Below, one piece after another: positions 49,537-59,860 of a stretch of DNA of 64,000 bases (position 1 is the first letter of the stretch; every line of letters starts with the position of its first letter). This DNA is from Planobispora rosea (GTDB taxonomy: Bacteria > Actinomycetota > Actinomycetes > Streptosporangiales > Streptosporangiaceae). The position numbers were made by a program, and so were the translations under genes. Location of the stretch: NCBI RefSeq assembly GCF_014648175.1, contig NZ_BMQP01000013.1, forward strand, positions 1 to 64,000, in the 5' to 3' direction. The notes under the pieces were generated by a model that had not been told where the DNA came from, made no database searches, and worked only from the letters and a program-made list of their open reading frames with translations.

Positions 49537-51765
49537 CTACTGGCAGGCGTCGCAGTACTCGGGGTTCTCCAGCGAGCACGCGACGGCGTCGGGGTCGGCG
49601 ACCGGCACGGCGGGTGCGGTGGCCGGGGCGGCCGGCTGGGCCACGGTGGTCTGCGCGATCCTCGTCGCGGGCCGCGAGCGCAGGTAGTAGGTGGTCTTCA
49701 GCCCGGACTTCCAGGCGTAGGCGTACATCGAGGAGAGCTTGCCGATGGTGGGCGTGGCCATGAAGAGGTTCAGCGACTGCGACTGGTCGATGTACGGCGT
49801 GCGCGCGGCGGCCAGGTCGATCAGCGCCTTCTGCGGCAGCTCCCACGCGGTCCGGTAGAGGACCTTCAGGTCGGCCGGGATCTCCGGGATGTCCTGGACC
49901 GAGCCGTCCGCCCGCTTGATCGCGTCGCGGACCGCCGGGGTCCACAGGCCGCGCTCCTGGAGGTCGCGGACGAGATAACGGTTGACCTGGAGGAACTCAC
50001 CCGACAGGGTCTCGCGCTTGAAGACGTTGGAGACCTGGGGCTCGATGCACTCGTAGCAGCCCGCGATGGACGCGATCGTGGCGGTCGGCGCGATGGCGAT
50101 CATCAGCGAGTTGCGGAGACCGGTCTCGGCGATCCTCGCGCGGAGCGCGGCCCACGCCGGGGAGTCCGCGGCGCCGTAGTGGTCGGGGTGGAGCACGCCC
50201 GCGGCGGCCCGCGTGTCGTCGTAGGAGGGGTGGCGGCCCCGCTCGGCGGCCAGGTCGGCCGAGGTGCCGTAGGCGGCCAGCGCGATCTCCTCGGCGATGC
50301 GGGTGGACAGCTCCAGCGCCTCGGGCGAGTCGAACGGCAGGCGCAGCGCGAAGAACACGTCGGCCAGGCCCATCACGCCCAGCCCGATCGGCCGCCACCG
50401 CCGGTTGGCGGCCTCGGCCTCGGGGGTCGGGTAGAAGCCGAGGTCGATGGTGCGGTCCAGGAAGCGGACGGCGGTGCGGACCGTACGGCGCAGCCGCTCC
50501 CAGTCCAGCCCGCTCCCGCCGTCCAGGTGGGCGGCGAGGTTGACGGAGCCGAGGTTGCACACGGCGGTCTCGGCGTCGCTGGTGACCTCCAGGATCTCGG
50601 TGCAGAGGTTGGACAGGTGGATGACGTTCTCGGGGCGGGCGGTCTGGTTGGAGGTCCGGTTGGCCGCGTCCTTGAAGGTCATCCAGCCGTTGCCGGTCTG
50701 CGCGAGGGTGCGCATCATCCGGCCGTAGAGGGCCCGCGCCGGGACCTGCCGGACGGCCGCTCCGTCGGCCTCGGCGGCCCGGTAGGCCTCGTCGAAGGCG
50801 GGGCCGTACAGGTCGGTGAGGTAGGGGACCTGCTTGGGATCGAACAGCGACCACATGGCGTCGGCCTCGACCCGGCGCATGAACTCGTCCGGGATCCAGT
50901 TGGCCAGGTTGAGGTTGTGGGTGCGGCGGGCGTCCTCGCCGGTGTTGTCGCGCAGCTCCAGGAACTCCTCGATGTCGGCGTGCCAGGTCTCCAGGTAGAC
51001 GCAGGCCGCGCCCTTGCGGCGGCCGCCCTGGTTGACCGCGGCGACGCTGGAGTCCAGGGTGCGCAGCCACGGCACGATGCCGTTGGAGTGGCCGTTGGTG
51101 CCCCGGATCAGCGAGCCCCGGGAGCGCACGCGGGTCCAGGAGACGCCGATCCCCCCGGCGTACTTCGACAACCGCGCGACCTGGCCGTACCGCTCGTAGA
51201 TCGCCTCCAGCTCGTCGCGCGGCGAGTCGAGCAGGAAGCACGACGACAGCTGCGGGCGGCGGGCACCGGAGTTGAACAGGGTCGGCGAACTGGGCAGGTA
51301 GGACAGGCTCGCCATGAGGCCGTACAGCTCGGCTGCCTCGGCGACGGTCTCCGCCAGGCCGCAGGCCACCCGGAGGAAGAAGTGCTGCGGGCGCTCCAGG
51401 ACCTTGCGGGTCTCCGGGTGGCGCAGCAGGTAGCGGTCGTAGACGGTGCGCAGGCCGAAGTACTCGAACGCGCTCTCCCCGGTGATCAGCGCGTCCAGCT
51501 CGGCGGCGTGCGCGGCGACGAACGCGGCGAGCCGGTCGGCCACCAGGCCTGCCGCGTGGGTGGCGGCGACGGACTCCGAGAAGGTCCGCACCCCGTGCCC
51601 GGCCGCCTCGTCGGCGATCAGCTCGGCCAGCAGCCGGGCGGCGAGCCGGGAGTTCTCCGGGTCGGTGACCACCCGGGCGGCGGCCTCCTCGATGGCCAGC
51701 CTGCGCCCGGCCGTTTCGGACAGAGCTCTCTCGGACAGAGCCGTTTCGGACAGAGTCTGTGTCAC
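49537..51765 (-). CDS. nrdA: Class Ia ribonucleotide reductase large subunit
   Basis: The 742-residue protein has the reductase core: disulfide cysteine in SSCFLLDSP, active site NLCTEI (Asn, Cys, Glu), partner cysteine in CNLGSVNLAAH, and a C-terminal redox pair in EYCDACQ. GAGGGG lies five bases before the GTG. The N-terminus begins TQTLSETALSERALSETAG and then goes almost directly into the reductase domain; the usual ATP-cone (about 90 residues starting V-x-K-R-x-G) is not visible, so overall activity control by dATP may be absent. The repeated SETA/SERA N-terminus is encoded by short direct repeats. It is the first gene under the riboswitch. Confidence 0.92.
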   Translation of the reverse strand: MTQTLSETALSERALSETAGRRLAIEEAAARVVTDPENSRLAARLLAELIADEAAGHGVRTFSESVAATHAAGLVADRLAAFVAAHAAELDALITGESAFEYFGLRTVYDRYLLRHPETRKVLERPQHFFLRVACGLAETVAEAAELYGLMASLSYLPSSPTLFNSGARRPQLSSCFLLDSPRDELEAIYERYGQVARLSKYAGGIGVSWTRVRSRGSLIRGTNGHSNGIVPWLRTLDSSVAAVNQGGRRKGAACVYLETWHADIEEFLELRDNTGEDARRTHNLNLANWIPDEFMRRVEADAMWSLFDPKQVPYLTDLYGPAFDEAYRAAEADGAAVRQVPARALYGRMMRTLAQTGNGWMTFKDAANRTSNQTARPENVIHLSNLCTEILEVTSDAETAVCNLGSVNLAAHLDGGSGLDWERLRRTVRTAVRFLDRTIDLGFYPTPEAEAANRRWRPIGLGVMGLADVFFALRLPFDSPEALELSTRIAEEIALAAYGTSADLAAERGRHPSYDDTRAAAGVLHPDHYGAADSPAWAALRARIAETGLRNSLMIAIAPTATIASIAGCYECIEPQVSNVFKRETLSGEFLQVNRYLVRDLQERGLWTPAVRDAIKRADGSVQDIPEIPADLKVLYRTAWELPQKALIDLAAARTPYIDQSQSLNLFMATPTIGKLSSMYAYAWKSGLKTTYYLRSRPATRIAQTTVAQPAAPATAPAVPVADPDAVACSLENPEYCDACQ

Positions 51766-51892
51766 GTGCTACCCCTCGCGTTCCCCGTGCGGTACGGCTC
51801 TCGCGGGCGGGCAGGCGGCAGGGGCGGTACGCGGGCACGCGGGCATGCCGGACCGCCTCGTCCGCGGGCCCTCCCTCGAGGCCCTGGACTCA

Positions 51893-52068
51893 TCACGTCA
51901 CCGGCAGGTCTTCGGACTCACGGGCGTCACACGCGTTCCTACTGGCCGTCGCTTCCCAGGTCTCCCCAGTGCTCGACTGACGGCGGTCGTTCCCGTTCAC
52001 CGCTGCGGGGCAGCCCCGGACTCTCACCGGGTTCCCTCTTGCCTCGCCCCGGAGGGCGAACCAGCAAC
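51893..52068 (-). promoter_or_regulatory. Cobalamin (adenosylcobalamin) riboswitch upstream of nrdAB
   Basis: Read on the minus strand, the leader shows the full B12 riboswitch: AAGAGGGAACCCGGTG, then GGGGCTGCCCCGCAGCGG, GGGAAGCGACGGCCAGTAGG, and the B12 box GAGTCCGAAGACCTGCC at 51903-51919. This is established for class Ia nrdAB in streptomycetes, where B12 shuts the genes off so that the B12-dependent class II enzyme is used. The box ends about 138 bases before the nrdA start. A short non-coding leader of about 120 bases separates aptamer and gene and should hold the expression platform. Confidence 0.95.
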
Positions 52069-52085
52069 GAGGAAGGATCCTACAT

Positions 52086-53129
52086 CTAGGGGCGCGCGGC
52101 GCAACCAACCCCACAGTTTGTGTCGGCTGCGCGCAGCAACCCGAGCTCGTAGAGCGCCTCGCGGGTGCGCCTGGTCTCGGTGCCGAGCCACCGGCGGAAG
52201 TCGTTCCCGCTCAGGTAGACGCGGTCCCAGCCCTCCCGCGCGCACAGCGCCCGCCAGCGGGGGGAGGCGTCCAGGCGGTCGCACAGCGCCACGGCGGCGT
52301 CGTAGTCCTCGGCGCCCATCCCCCGCGGGCCGAACACTCCGCACCAGTCGCTGTACTCCAGCCGGATCCCGAGCTCCATCAGCGTGGGGGCGTCGATCCC
52401 GTCGATCCGGGCGGCGGCGGAGACCGCCAGGGGGCGCAGGCCGCCGGTGGCGATCCCGGTGGCGAAGGAACGGACCGGGCCCACGAGGGCGGCCAGCCGT
52501 CCGCCGTGGAGCGCCTCGGCGGCGTCGGCCTCCTCGGGGTATCCGGCGTAGTTGAGCAGCCGGACGTCCAGGCCGAGGCACTTGCCGATCATTCCGTAGA
52601 GGACGTGGCCGCAGCCGCCCACCGTACCGCCGCCGGCCACGGGACCGGACGGGTCGCGGCGGAGCGCGGCGGCGAAGTCCTCGAACGAGCGCAGCGGCGA
52701 ACCGGCCGGGACCACCAGCGCCGCCCAGTCGCCGACCAGGCGGGCCAGCGGGGTCACGGCCTCGGCCACCGGGGCGTCTCCCGCCATCTCCGCCGCGGCG
52801 ACCAGGGGCGCCCCCGCCACCAGCAGCCGGCCCTCCCGGGCGAACGGGGCGCGCGGGGCGGCGAGGGAGTGGAGCGCGGCGAGCCCGGCCTCCTGCGGCC
52901 GGTTGCCGACCTGCGCCGCGGCGGCCAGCCCGTCGCCGGTCACGACCTCGGCCACGGCGCGGGCCGTCCGGTCCCAGCGCTGCCCGCGCGCCGCGGGGGC
53001 GACGATGGACAGCCTTCCCGCGCGCGGCACCCCGGCGCCGCCGATCAGGGCGCAGCCGGTCGCGGCGGCCGTGATCCCGGCGATCCCGGTGATCCCCGCA
53101 CTGAGCGCGAGAAACGTCCTGCGGCGCAT
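52086..53129 (-). CDS. TctC/Bug-type solute-binding lipoprotein, orphan
   Basis: The 347-residue protein starts RRRTFLALSAGITG with a signal peptide and a lipobox-like ATGC near residue 25, so it is probably exported (possibly by Tat) and lipidated. The mature domain shows the two-lobe TctC pattern: RLSIVAPAARGQRWDRTARA, LVVPAGSPLRSFEDFAAAL, VAGGGTVGGCGHVLYG and GLRPLAVSAAARIDG. Normally TctC passes carboxylates to TctA/TctB, but neither gene is nearby; it may be a sensor or work with distant partners. GGGGGAGGA lies before the ATG at 53129. It lies upstream of the riboswitch on the same strand. Confidence 0.78.
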   Translation of the reverse strand: MRRRTFLALSAGITGIAGITAAATGCALIGGAGVPRAGRLSIVAPAARGQRWDRTARAVAEVVTGDGLAAAAQVGNRPQEAGLAALHSLAAPRAPFAREGRLLVAGAPLVAAAEMAGDAPVAEAVTPLARLVGDWAALVVPAGSPLRSFEDFAAALRRDPSGPVAGGGTVGGCGHVLYGMIGKCLGLDVRLLNYAGYPEEADAAEALHGGRLAALVGPVRSFATGIATGGLRPLAVSAAARIDGIDAPTLMELGIRLEYSDWCGVFGPRGMGAEDYDAAVALCDRLDASPRWRALCAREGWDRVYLSGNDFRRWLGTETRRTREALYELGLLRAADTNCGVGCAARP

Positions 53130-53205
53130 CGGTGTCCTCCCCCAGGTTCCGATACTCGAAGTTACCTTCAAGTCACTTTCCGCTATGAGGCGGGGTGGGA
53201 GAAGA

Positions 53206-55095
<1,890 letters not shown>

Positions 55096-55171
55096 TCGGC
55101 TCTTCCTTCCCGATCGGGCGCGTTCTCATGCGACTCTTCGATACGCGTTGATTTACGACTGATCTATCCGG

Positions 55172-55444
55172 TCATCCGTAGACAATCCTGCGGAGTTGCC
55201 GCAGGGAGAGCTCGGGCGCCGCGACACGGCGGGACGGCAGCTCCGCGGCGATCCGGCGGAAGATCTCATCGTTGACCAGCCCCCTGCCCTTGAGCTCGGC
55301 ATGACGCCGCCGGACGAACTCCTCGACGGGCTCGGAGAAGTACGCCAGCACCTCCGCCACCACCCGCGCCGCCTCCCCGGGCCCGAGAGAGCTCGTCCTG
55401 GTCAGGTGGACGATCAGGTCTTCGTGCGGATGCCATGTCGTGGA
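55172..55444 (-). CDS. Small conserved protein of unknown function
   Basis: From the GTG at 55444 the product has 90 residues: STTWHPHEDLIVHLTRT, an amphipathic helix ARVVAEVLAYFSEPVEEFVRRRH, and the C-terminus SLRQLRRIVYG. It is mostly helical and charged, with no metal-binding or catalytic motif. A similar sequence recurs in actinobacteria, but I do not know a named family. The long upstream reading to 55525 has no ribosome binding site, and neither has the GTG. It is 76 bp upstream of glmS on the same strand and could be cotranscribed with it. Confidence 0.6.
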   Translation of the reverse strand, partial: STTWHPHEDLIVHLTRTSSLGPGEAARVVAEVLAYFSEPVEEFVRRRHAELKGRGLVNDEIFRRIAAELPSRRVAAPELSLRQLRRIVYG

Positions 55445-55601
55445 CACAGAGCAGGACCATATGCACGGGCGGAGGGATTCACCAAGTTTCCTGCCCGATT
55501 TCGGGCAGAAATCGACGCCTCCCATCCAACTGCTGTCACTTCTATGACTCTAGGTAGCGATTTGCCACTGAGGGTAGTCATCGGGGTGGGAGGAGTTATA
55601 T

Positions 55602-57533
55602 ATGCGACACCTGTCAGGTACCGCGGCGCTTGTCGTTCTCGCCATGGTGATCCCTGCCGCCCCGGGAAAGGCCGAAACCCGGCGGGACGTCCCAGGGGGA
55701 AGGCAGGAGGCGTTCGCCCGGGCCGCGCGGGACTACGGGGTGCCGGAGAACGTACTGCTCGCGGTCTCCTACCTGGAGTCGCGCTGGGACCACAACGGCG
55801 GACTGCCCAGCGTCTCCGGCGGCTACGGCCCCATGCACCTGGTCGACGCGCGCCTGATCGGGGCCCGTACGGCCGCCGCACCCGGAGGCCATCACGGCGG
55901 CGGGGAGGATCCGCGCGGCGACGAGACGCGGCCGCTGCCCCGGCCGCCCGCCCTCCCCGGGCCCGCCGCCGCCCCACCGGAGGACACCCTCCGGCTGGCG
56001 TCCCGGCTGACCGGCATCTCCCCCGGGCGGCTGCGCGACGACCCGGCCGCCAACATCCGGGGCGGCGCCGCGCTGCTGGCCGAGTACCGGCGGCGGGCGG
56101 GCGGCCCGGCCGGAGACGGCCCGGCCGGCTGGTACGGCGCGGTGGCCCGCTACTCCGGCTCGGACGACGCCGGGGCGGCGGAGTCCTTCGCCGGCGAGGT
56201 CTACGCGACGATGCGCACCGGGGCGGCGCGCACCACCGACGGCGGCGGGCCGGTGGTCCTGTCCCCCGACCCGTCGGCGGTCCCGCCCGGCCCCCTGCCG
56301 GCCCGCCTGTCCGGGCGGCTGGGCATGCGCCGGTCCGCCGCCGCGTCCGGCCCCGACTGCCCGGCCACCGTCTCCTGCTCCTGGCTGCCCGCCCCCTACC
56401 AGCGGCTCGGCAGGAAGGGCCGGTACGGCAACCACGACCGCTACCCGGGACGCAGGAGGATCGACTACATCGTCATCCACGACGGCGAGAGCAGCTACCG
56501 GTCCATGGTCAACTCGGTGCGCAACCCGCGCTACCTGAGCTGGCACTTCACCCTGCGCTCCGGCGACGGCCAGATCGCCCAGCACCTGCGCGCCCGGGAC
56601 GTCGGCTGGCACGCGGGCAACTGGGACGTCAACTCCCGCTCCATCGGCCTGGAGCACGAGGGCTACCTGGCCAGGGGCGGCGCCTGGTACACCGAGGCGA
56701 TGTACCGGGCCTCGGCCAAGCTGGTCCGCCACCTCGCCTGGAAGTACGGCGTGCCGCTGGACCGCGCGCACGTCGTCGGCCACGACAACGTGCCCGGCAC
56801 CACCCGGGCCACGGTGCGGGGCATGCACACCGACCCGGGACCGTACTGGGACTGGGAACGCTACTTCCAGCTGCTCGGCCGCCCGCTGTCGCGGGCCGCC
56901 CGCAAGGGCGGGCGCTCGGTGCTGATCCTGCCCCGATACGCGGTCCAGCCCTTCACCGGCTGCCGCGGGTCCGGCGGGTGCCCGCCGCAGGGCGCCTCCA
57001 CGGTCTGGCTGCGCTCCCGGCCCGCGCCCGGCGCCCCGCTGGTCAAAGACGTCGGCAGGCATCCGAAGGGCCGCTCCACCCAGAGCGTCTACGACCACGC
57101 CGCACGCGCCTCGGCCGGACAGCGCTACGCCCTCGCCGATCGCCGGGGCGACTGGACCGCCATCTGGTACCTCGGCCAGAAGGCGTGGTTCCACGACCCC
57201 CGGGGCGCCCGCACCTCGGAGCGCGCCTCCGGCCTCCTGGTGACGCCCCGGCCCGGACTGTCCTCGGTGAAGCTGTACGGCAGGGCCTACCCCGAGCCGT
57301 CGGCCTACCCGCGGGGGGTCAGGCGGCAGAAGCTCGCCCCGCTGCAGTACTCGTTCCGGGCCGGGCAACGCTACAGCGTCGGCATGACCCTCCGCGGGTC
57401 CTACCTGCGCGCCGTCACCTTCGACACGGCCAAGCACCGGATGATCGTGGGCGGCACGGTCTACCACCAGATCCAGTTCGGGCACCGCTTCATGTTCGTC
57501 CGCGCCGAGGACGTCGTCGCCCTGCGAAGCTGA
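55602..57533 (+). CDS. Secreted amidase_2 with N-terminal transglycosylase-like domain
   Basis: The 643-residue protein starts with a signal peptide (residues 1-24). Residues ~35-200 resemble a lytic transglycosylase: FARAARDYGVPENVLLAVSYLESRW, with the likely catalytic Glu, then GYGPMHLVDARL and NIRGGAALLAEY. Residues ~285-420 are an N-acetylmuramoyl-L-alanine amidase: zinc ligands IVIHDGE, and VVGHDNVPG with D in HTDPGPYWDW; WHAGNWDVNSRSIGLEHEG is typical. A C-terminal 200-residue SH3-like region follows. Two muralytic activities in one exported chain would act on peptidoglycan. It is divergent from the glmS region. Confidence 0.82.
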   Translation: MRHLSGTAALVVLAMVIPAAPGKAETRRDVPGGRQEAFARAARDYGVPENVLLAVSYLESRWDHNGGLPSVSGGYGPMHLVDARLIGARTAAAPGGHHGGGEDPRGDETRPLPRPPALPGPAAAPPEDTLRLASRLTGISPGRLRDDPAANIRGGAALLAEYRRRAGGPAGDGPAGWYGAVARYSGSDDAGAAESFAGEVYATMRTGAARTTDGGGPVVLSPDPSAVPPGPLPARLSGRLGMRRSAAASGPDCPATVSCSWLPAPYQRLGRKGRYGNHDRYPGRRRIDYIVIHDGESSYRSMVNSVRNPRYLSWHFTLRSGDGQIAQHLRARDVGWHAGNWDVNSRSIGLEHEGYLARGGAWYTEAMYRASAKLVRHLAWKYGVPLDRAHVVGHDNVPGTTRATVRGMHTDPGPYWDWERYFQLLGRPLSRAARKGGRSVLILPRYAVQPFTGCRGSGGCPPQGASTVWLRSRPAPGAPLVKDVGRHPKGRSTQSVYDHAARASAGQRYALADRRGDWTAIWYLGQKAWFHDPRGARTSERASGLLVTPRPGLSSVKLYGRAYPEPSAYPRGVRRQKLAPLQYSFRAGQRYSVGMTLRGSYLRAVTFDTAKHRMIVGGTVYHQIQFGHRFMFVRAEDVVALRS

Positions 57534-57557
57534 CGCCCCGTCCCGCCGGAGGACGGG

Positions 57558-59051
57558 TCAGAAGGTGATCAACGGGTCGCCCGCGAAGTCGGCGATGAAG
57601 TTGACGAAGAAGAAGCCGAAGAACAGGAAGTTGAGGACCAGGATGACGTAGTGCCACCAGCGGGGGCGGGCCGGGCGGGGCAGGCGGCTGTTGAGGTACA
57701 TCAGCAGGAAGGGGTAGATCAGCGCGCCCAGGTTGGACATGTTCGCCGACCACTGGACCAGGCTGACCGGCAGCGCCTGGAAGATGATGACGCCGATGAC
57801 CACCAGCAGCACGATCATGAAGGGGTAGTAGAACCGGCGCGGGTCGCCCTCGATCAGCGCGCGGAGCCGGGGGCTGGTGGCGTGGGCGGCGTCGGTGGTC
57901 ACCCGGACCATCGCCTCGAAGATGCCCAGCTGGGTGGAGAACAGGATCAGCACGCCCAGGACCAGGACGATGGAGAACATCGCCGGGCCGTACTCGGCCC
58001 GCAGCACGCCCGCGACGAAGGTCGGGACGTTCGCCTGGGTGGGCCGCCGGCCGGAGAGCTCGACCGCGCGGGCCATCAGGATCGTGGGCAGCAGCATGCC
58101 GAGCATGGCGCCGACGAAGAACACGCCCCACATGTCGATCATCAGCAGGCGGTACCAGCGCTTCCACATGGCCGCGTTCCGCGCGTCCTCGGGGAAGGTG
58201 ACGCCGCTGGCCAGCAACTCCCGGCGCTCGCCCCGCAGGCCGGAGATGAACCCGGCCCGGTGGCCCATGCCGTACCCCTTGTCCCGGTAGTGACCCATGA
58301 CGTACCAGTTGAGGCCGGAGGCCAGCGCGGTGAACCCGGCCAGCGCGCCGATCTGGGTCGCGGTGATCCCGGCGGGTGGGGCGGCGGGGGTGACGAAGCC
58401 GCGGATCGCCTCCCACCACTGGCCGAACGGGACCACGAACAGGTCGATGAGGAGCAGGCCGGCGAGGATCGAGCCGACCATGACCCAGTTGGCCAGTTCC
58501 AGGGCGCGGCTGATCCGCCGGGCGGCCGCGGTGATGAGGAAGACGAGCACGAGCAGCGCGATGGCCCACCACTTGGGCTCCGCCGAGCCGGCGGGCGGCA
58601 CCGCGCCGTGGATGAGCGCGTAGACGCCCTGTCCGGCGGCGCCCGCCCAGCCGCCCGCGATGAAGGCGAAGATCACGATGAAGACGGAGACCGGCACCCA
58701 GAGCAGGTAGCCGGGCGGCACCCGTCCCCAGCCGACGACCGGGACCTCGCCGGTCGCCATCACGTAGCGCGAGCACTCGACGTTGTAGAAGGTCTGCAGG
58801 ATCGCGGAGACGACGATCACCCAGCCGACCCCGACGAACCCGTACTGCCCGACCGCCTGCGGGCCCAGCAGCCACTCGCCGCTGCCGATGGAGATGCCCA
58901 GGGCGATCAGACTGGGCCCGACGGCGAACTTGAACAGTTCCTTGGCACCGATCCTGCTGACGCCGAAGACCTCCTCGGGCGCGGGGAGGTCGGTGACGGC
59001 CAGCGGCGGGCGGCTGACCCCGAGCGGACGTTCGAGCATGGGTTCCGTCAT
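57558..59051 (-). CDS. Nramp-family transporter lacking the canonical metal motifs
   Basis: The 497-residue protein has about eleven to twelve helices in the LeuT-like Nramp arrangement, starting FKFAVGPSLIALGISIGSG. The canonical DPGN of helix 1 is replaced by GSGEW and the MPH of helix 6 by GHYRD-like sequence (VMGHYRDKGYG), so the residues that bind Mn or Fe in true Nramp proteins are missing. Function may be magnesium, aluminium or another solute, or signalling. AGGAGG lies before the ATG at 59051, excluding longer readings. It is a single gene; the tRNA cluster is divergent from it. Confidence 0.75.
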   Translation of the reverse strand: MTEPMLERPLGVSRPPLAVTDLPAPEEVFGVSRIGAKELFKFAVGPSLIALGISIGSGEWLLGPQAVGQYGFVGVGWVIVVSAILQTFYNVECSRYVMATGEVPVVGWGRVPPGYLLWVPVSVFIVIFAFIAGGWAGAAGQGVYALIHGAVPPAGSAEPKWWAIALLVLVFLITAAARRISRALELANWVMVGSILAGLLLIDLFVVPFGQWWEAIRGFVTPAAPPAGITATQIGALAGFTALASGLNWYVMGHYRDKGYGMGHRAGFISGLRGERRELLASGVTFPEDARNAAMWKRWYRLLMIDMWGVFFVGAMLGMLLPTILMARAVELSGRRPTQANVPTFVAGVLRAEYGPAMFSIVLVLGVLILFSTQLGIFEAMVRVTTDAAHATSPRLRALIEGDPRRFYYPFMIVLLVVIGVIIFQALPVSLVQWSANMSNLGALIYPFLLMYLNSRLPRPARPRWWHYVILVLNFLFFGFFFVNFIADFAGDPLITF

Positions 59052-59159
59052 GGGGCGCCTCCTGGTTCTCCAGCCGTTCCCCAAGGTCACTTCGAGCGTG
59101 CGCCCCCGTCTCCGGCTCATCAAGACCCAACCCGCGCGCACGCACCTCCGAAAAGGCGC

Positions 59160-59165
59160 TAGAGT
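59160..59165 (+). promoter_or_regulatory. -10 element of the four-tRNA cluster
   Basis: TAGAGT in GAAAAGGCGCTAGAGTTTTC lies 35-40 bases before the first tRNA-Gly, matching the sequence at the Gly/Val pair at 20273. A second weak start, TAAGGT at about 59401, precedes the third tRNA. Confidence 0.55.
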
Positions 59166-59199
59166 TTTCCCGTGCCCCGGCGGATCCGCCGGGCAGCAC

Positions 59200-59271
59200 G
59201 CGGAAGTGGCTCAGGGGTAGAGCATCACCTTGCCAAGGTGAGGGTCGCGGGTTCGAATCCCGTCTTCCGCT
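59200..59271 (+). tRNA. tRNA-Gly (GCC)
   Basis: Identical in its 72 bases to the copies at 20319 and 59443. First gene of a Gly-Cys-Gly-Val cluster; CCA not encoded. Confidence 0.96.
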
Positions 59272-59296
59272 CCGGCAGGTCCTTCAGGGCCTGGCT

Positions 59297-59367
59297 GGTG
59301 GAGTGGCCGAGAGGCGAGGCAACGGCCTGCAAAGCCGTGTACACGGGTTCAAATCCCGTCTCCACCT
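59297..59367 (+). tRNA. tRNA-Cys (GCA)
   Basis: The 71-base gene has acceptor arms GGTGGAG and CTCCACC, anticodon loop CTGCAAA with anticodon GCA, T-arm GGTTCAAATCCC and discriminator U, as tRNA-Cys requires. Confidence 0.95.
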
Positions 59368-59442
59368 CAGCGCACGGTCATCGGAGCCTCCGGGATCCGG
59401 TAAGGTGGTGCACACCGCGAAGGGGCGACCCGGAGCGGACAC

Positions 59443-59514
59443 GCGGAAGTGGCTCAGGGGTAGAGCATCACCTTGCCAAGGTGAGGGTCGCGGGTTCGAA
59501 TCCCGTCTTCCGCT
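59443..59514 (+). tRNA. tRNA-Gly (GCC)
   Basis: Third identical copy of tRNA-Gly(GCC) in the window, 14 bases before tRNA-Val. Confidence 0.96.
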
Positions 59515-59528
59515 CTGGGTTCACCCGA

Positions 59529-59600
59529 GGACGATTAGCTCAGCGGGAGAGCGCTTCCCTGACACGGAAGAGGTCACAGGTTCAATCCCTGTATCGTCCA
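59529..59600 (+). tRNA. tRNA-Val (GAC)
   Basis: Identical to the copy at 20405. Discriminator A, followed by CTC rather than CCA, so CCA is added after transcription. Confidence 0.96.
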
Positions 59601-59610
59601 CTCACCGTCT

Positions 59611-59640
59611 CCCCAGGTCGCAAGGCCTGGGGTTTCGTGT
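59611..59640 (+). terminator. Terminator of the tRNA cluster
   Basis: CCCCAGG and CCTGGGG pair around an 8-base loop, followed by TTTCGTGTTT. From here to 59860 there is no gene; the region holds repeated CCCGGTTCTCCGG motifs (59647-59680). Confidence 0.75.
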
Positions 59641-59860
59641 TTCCCCACCCGGTTCTCCGGTTTTCCCACCCGGTTCTCCGGCCCGCTCCCCACCCGTTGC
59701 CCGGCCCGCTCTCCCGGCCGAAGCCGCGGCCCGCCCCGGCGGTTCCCCCCGAATGCCCGGTAAGGCGTCACGCATCTCCCAACACGAGGCACCATGGAAA
59801 GACGCATCGCCCGGAATCGGGTGATGCATGTGCTTTCGGCTTCGGCGAAGGGGGCAGGCC

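Larger units (their letters stand above)
59439..59601 (+). repeat. 163-bp tRNA-Gly-Val repeat, copy 2
   Basis: Identical to 20315-20477, in the same orientation, with unrelated sequence beyond both ends. Confidence 0.9.

Noticed and set aside
48247..52089. A 1280-codon plus-strand reading over the nrd region
   Set aside because: It is the antisense shadow of nrdB and nrdA and even runs through the riboswitch.
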